Origin: Burkholderiales bacterium | GTDB lineage: Bacteria; Pseudomonadota; Gammaproteobacteria; Burkholderiales; Casimicrobiaceae | Assembly: GCA_020851235.1 (NCBI GenBank) | Contig: JADZDD010000038.1 | Coordinates: 1-64,000, forward strand | Direction of reading: 5' to 3' | DNA: 64,000 bases | Position numbers and translations under genes: made by a program | The notes under the pieces: model-generated | The model's database searches: none | What the model saw: only the letters and a program-made list of their open reading frames with translations | What the model was told of the DNA's origin: nothing | Shown here: piece by piece, positions 61,504-64,000 of the stretch | Layout of the letters: each line of letters opens with the position of its first letter | How positions within the stretch are numbered: position 1 is the stretch's first letter

Positions 61504-64000
61504 TCAGCCGCTGTTGCGCAGGCCGGCGGCGAGTCCGTTGATCGTGAGGTGGATCGCGCGCTTCGTCCGTTCGTCGTCCTGCCCGGCGCGGTACCGGCGC
61601 AGGAGTTCGACCTGCACGTGGTTCAGCGGATCGAGGTAGGCAAAGCGATTGCGGATGCTGCGCGCAAGCGCGGGGCTGTCCTCGAGGAGCTGCGCGCGGC
61701 CGGTGATCGCGCGATACGCCCGCGTCGTGCGCTCGTGCTCGGCGACGATCCGCGGGAAGATCGCGTCGCGCAACGCGGCGTCGGGCACGAGCTCGGCGTA
61801 ACGCGAAGCCACCGCGAGATCGGACTTGACGAGCACCATCGCCATGTTGGCGATGACGCTGCGAAAGAACGGCCAGTTGTCGTACATCTCGCGCAGCAGC
61901 GACAGGCGCTGCATGTCGCCGGCGACCCACGCCTCGACCGCGGCGCCCACTCCGTACCAGCCGGGAAGCATGAGCCGGCACTGCCCCCAGGAGAACACCC
62001 ACGGGATCGCGCGCAGGTCCTCGATGCGGGTGGATGCCGTGCGCGACGCGGGCCGGCTGCCGATGTTGAGCTCGGCGATCTCGGCGATCGGCGTCGCGGC
62101 ACGGAAATACGCGACGAAGCCCTCGGTGTCGTAGACCAGTTCGCGATACGCGCGATACGCGATGCCCGCCAACGCATCCATCGTCGCGTGATATTCGCTG
62201 CCGCGCTCCCCCAGCCGCTCGACGTCGGCGAGGCTCGCCTCGAGCGTTGCCGCCACGAGCGCTTCGAGGTTGCCACGACCAAGCTCGGGATCCGAATACT
62301 TGCTCGCGATGATCTCGCCTTGTTCGGTGACGCGCAGCCCGCCCGTCACGCTGCCCGCCGGTTGCGCGAGGATCGCCTCGTGTGCGGGTCCGCCGCCGCG
62401 ACCCACCGTCCCGCCGCGTCCGTGGAAGAGGCGAAGCTTGACACCATCCGCGGCGAACGCCGCGACGAGCTGCATCTCGGCGCGGTACAGCGCCCAGTTG
62501 GCGGTGAGGTAGCCGCCGTCCTTGTTGCTGTCCGAATAGCCCAGCATCACCTCCTGCCAGTCGCCGCGCGAGGCGACGAGCCGCCGGTACAGCGGCAAGG
62601 CGAAGGCCGCGCGCATCGTCGCGCCGCAGCGGGTGAGATCATCGATGGTCTCGAACAGCGGCACGATGTTCACCGCGAGCCGCTCGCCGCGCAGCAGGCC
62701 GGCCTCCTTCAGCAGCACGGCGACCTCGAGCAGGTCGGACACCGACTGGCACTTGCTGATGACGTAGTTGGGTAGCGCCGCCGCCCCGTAGCGCTGGTGC
62801 ACGTCCATCGCCTGCTGCACGATGGCAAGCTCGGTGCGCGTGCGTGCCTGGTAATCGAGGTACGGCGAGACGAGCGGGCGCGGTGACGCGATCTCGGCCT
62901 CGAGCAGCGCCACGCGCGCATCCTCGTCGAGCGCGAGGTAGTCGGGGGCCACACCCGCGCAGGCGACGAGGTCGGCGATGACCGCCTCGTGGACGTCGGC
63001 GTTCTGTCGCAAGTCGAGCGACGCGAGATGGAAGCCGAACGTCTCGACGGCACCGATGAGCGGGACGAGACGCCGCTCGGCGAGCGGCGTCGCGCCATGC
63101 GTGGCCAACGAGTCGCGGATGATCGCGAGGTCGGCGATGAACTCCGCCGGCGTCTCGTACGCTGGCAGGTCCACGACCCGCTTGCGCTCCGGCTCGTACC
63201 CCGACAGCGCAAGCGAGGTCGCCGTCAGGCGCGCGTAGACGCCGGTGAGCGCTTGCCGGTACGGCTCGTCGGCGCGATGTGGATTGGGATCGTGCGCGGT
63301 CGCCGCGAGGGCGGTGAGTTCGGCGGTCGGCGTGACGAGCCGTGTCGACAGCGAAAGCTCGGCGCCGAGCGCGTGGACCGAATCGAGGTAATGCTCGAAG
63401 GCGACGGCCGCCTGGGCCCGCACCGCGTAGGCGAGCGTGGGTGCGGTCACGAACGGATTGCCATCGCGATCGCCGCCGATCCACGATCCCATGCGCAGCA
63501 CGGGCGGCACCGTGAAAGCGCGCCCGTACGCCGCGGCGAGCCCCTGCGCGAGCGTCGTCGACACGCGCGGCACTTCGGTGAGGAACGTGTAGCGGTAGTA
63601 CGCGAGGCCGTTGTCGATCTCGTCGCGCACCGTGAGCTTGGACAGGCGCAGCATCGCCGTCTGCCAAAGGGCGAGCACCTGCCGGTACAGGTCGACCTCC
63701 CACGCGGCGATCTCGTCGGCGATGAATGCCGTACGATCGCGCAGCGTCAGAAGCCGCACGATCTCGCGCTCGCAATCGAGGATGCTCTTGCGTTGCACCT
63801 CGGTCGGGTGCGCGGTGAGCACCGGCGACACCAGCGCATCGGCGACCCAGGCTGCCACGGCGTCGGCCGTGACCCCGGCGCCGGCCACGGCGGCGATCGC
63901 GCCGGCGAGGCTGCCGGCCTCCGGTGCCGCGCGCACACGTGCGCGCTCGCGCTGGCGCCGATTCTGGTCGACATCCTCGGCGAGGTTCGCAAGATGCGAG
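61504..64000 (-). CDS. ppc: Phosphoenolpyruvate carboxylase, N-terminus beyond the window
   Basis: At least 832 codons on the minus strand, open to the right edge, so the start is missing. Carboxylates PEP to oxaloacetate, replenishing the TCA cycle and aspartate family. HLANLAEDVDQNRR at the edge matches the N-terminal region. The catalytic His is in LTAHPTEVQRKS (around nt 63815). Other sites are GSWIGGDRDGNPFV (63490), MLGYSDSNKDGGYLTANW (62530), the mobile loop LFHGRGGTVGRGGGP (62400), and the C-terminus LRNSG. The family is about 880-950 aa, so roughly 50-100 residues are absent. Its stop is 78 bp from the surE start. Confidence 0.95.
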   Translation of the reverse strand, partial: SHLANLAEDVDQNRRQRERARVRAAPEAGSLAGAIAAVAGAGVTADAVAAWVADALVSPVLTAHPTEVQRKSILDCEREIVRLLTLRDRTAFIADEIAAWEVDLYRQVLALWQTAMLRLSKLTVRDEIDNGLAYYRYTFLTEVPRVSTTLAQGLAAAYGRAFTVPPVLRMGSWIGGDRDGNPFVTAPTLAYAVRAQAAVAFEHYLDSVHALGAELSLSTRLVTPTAELTALAATAHDPNPHRADEPYRQALTGVYARLTATSLALSGYEPERKRVVDLPAYETPAEFIADLAIIRDSLATHGATPLAERRLVPLIGAVETFGFHLASLDLRQNADVHEAVIADLVACAGVAPDYLALDEDARVALLEAEIASPRPLVSPYLDYQARTRTELAIVQQAMDVHQRYGAAALPNYVISKCQSVSDLLEVAVLLKEAGLLRGERLAVNIVPLFETIDDLTRCGATMRAAFALPLYRRLVASRGDWQEVMLGYSDSNKDGGYLTANWALYRAEMQLVAAFAADGVKLRLFHGRGGTVGRGGGPAHEAILAQPAGSVTGGLRVTEQGEIIASKYSDPELGRGNLEALVAATLEASLADVERLGERGSEYHATMDALAGIAYRAYRELVYDTEGFVAYFRAATPIAEIAELNIGSRPASRTASTRIEDLRAIPWVFSWGQCRLMLPGWYGVGAAVEAWVAGDMQRLSLLREMYDNWPFFRSVIANMAMVLVKSDLAVASRYAELVPDAALRDAIFPRIVAEHERTTRAYRAITGRAQLLEDSPALARSIRNRFAYLDPLNHVQVELLRRYRAGQDDERTKRAIHLTINGLAAGLRNSG

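Overview
The window is about 64 kb of very GC-rich, densely coded chromosome. It looks like a betaproteobacterium, probably Burkholderiales or a close order. Evidence includes the surE-pcm-nlpD-rpoS block, the alaC-aminotransferase-hom-thrC operon, an initiator tRNA-fMet, a TRAP transporter operon and lpxL-type acyltransferases. No transposase, integrase, phage gene or CRISPR array was seen. All assignments come from reading motifs by eye; no database search was run.

Layout. (1) 1-374: a leftward sigma-70 promoter and a boxA antiterminator, best read as the leader of an rRNA operon lying outside the left edge. (2) 375-5036: a fatty acyl-AMP ligase fused to an acyl carrier protein, a Sfp-type phosphopantetheinyl transferase, and two LpxL-like acyltransferases. 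(3) 5036-12343, minus strand: a complete propionyl-CoA to succinyl-CoA pathway (mutase, MeaB GTPase, both carboxylase subunits, epimerase), followed by glutamine-dependent NAD synthetase upstream. (4) 14540-15039: a gene-poor gap with a beta-propeller fragment. (5) 15040-24695, plus strand: a tightly coupled alpha-glucan/trehalose operon (glgB, treS-maltokinase fusion, glgX, malQ) with no glgE. (6) 24728-27144, minus strand: a HpcH/HpaI aldolase, a short RuBisCO-like protein and a cupin, apparently one uncharacterised catabolic operon. (7) 27322-31152: an outer-membrane-like protein and a histidine kinase with two response regulators. (8) 31659-34172: a large secreted repeat protein with a 27-bp tandem repeat at its end. 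(9) 34224-43325: a GDSL hydrolase, then a seven-gene catabolic/TRAP uptake operon facing a LysR regulator (43427-44308). (10) 44364-44482: tRNA-fMet and its terminator. (11) 44591-51243: a C13-family protein that appears to lack its catalytic histidine, then the threonine/alanine aminotransferase operon. (12) 51485-57655: a Mth938-like protein, a histone-deacetylase-like hydrolase, the MoxR-DUF58-TgpA trio and a small membrane protein. (13) 57795-64000: rpoS, nlpD, pcm, surE and the 5'-truncated ppc.

Most of the window is core metabolism. The propionate module feeds succinyl-CoA to the TCA cycle. The glucan operon makes and remodels storage glucan and trehalose. PEP carboxylase supplies oxaloacetate, a precursor for the threonine branch. 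The parts most likely to hold undescribed biology are the RuBisCO-like/aldolase/cupin operon, the LysR-controlled TRAP operon with its AGPS-like flavoprotein oxidase, the FAAL-ACP/PPTase/acyltransferase neighbourhood, the C13 pseudo-peptidase, and the triple-repeat secreted protein.
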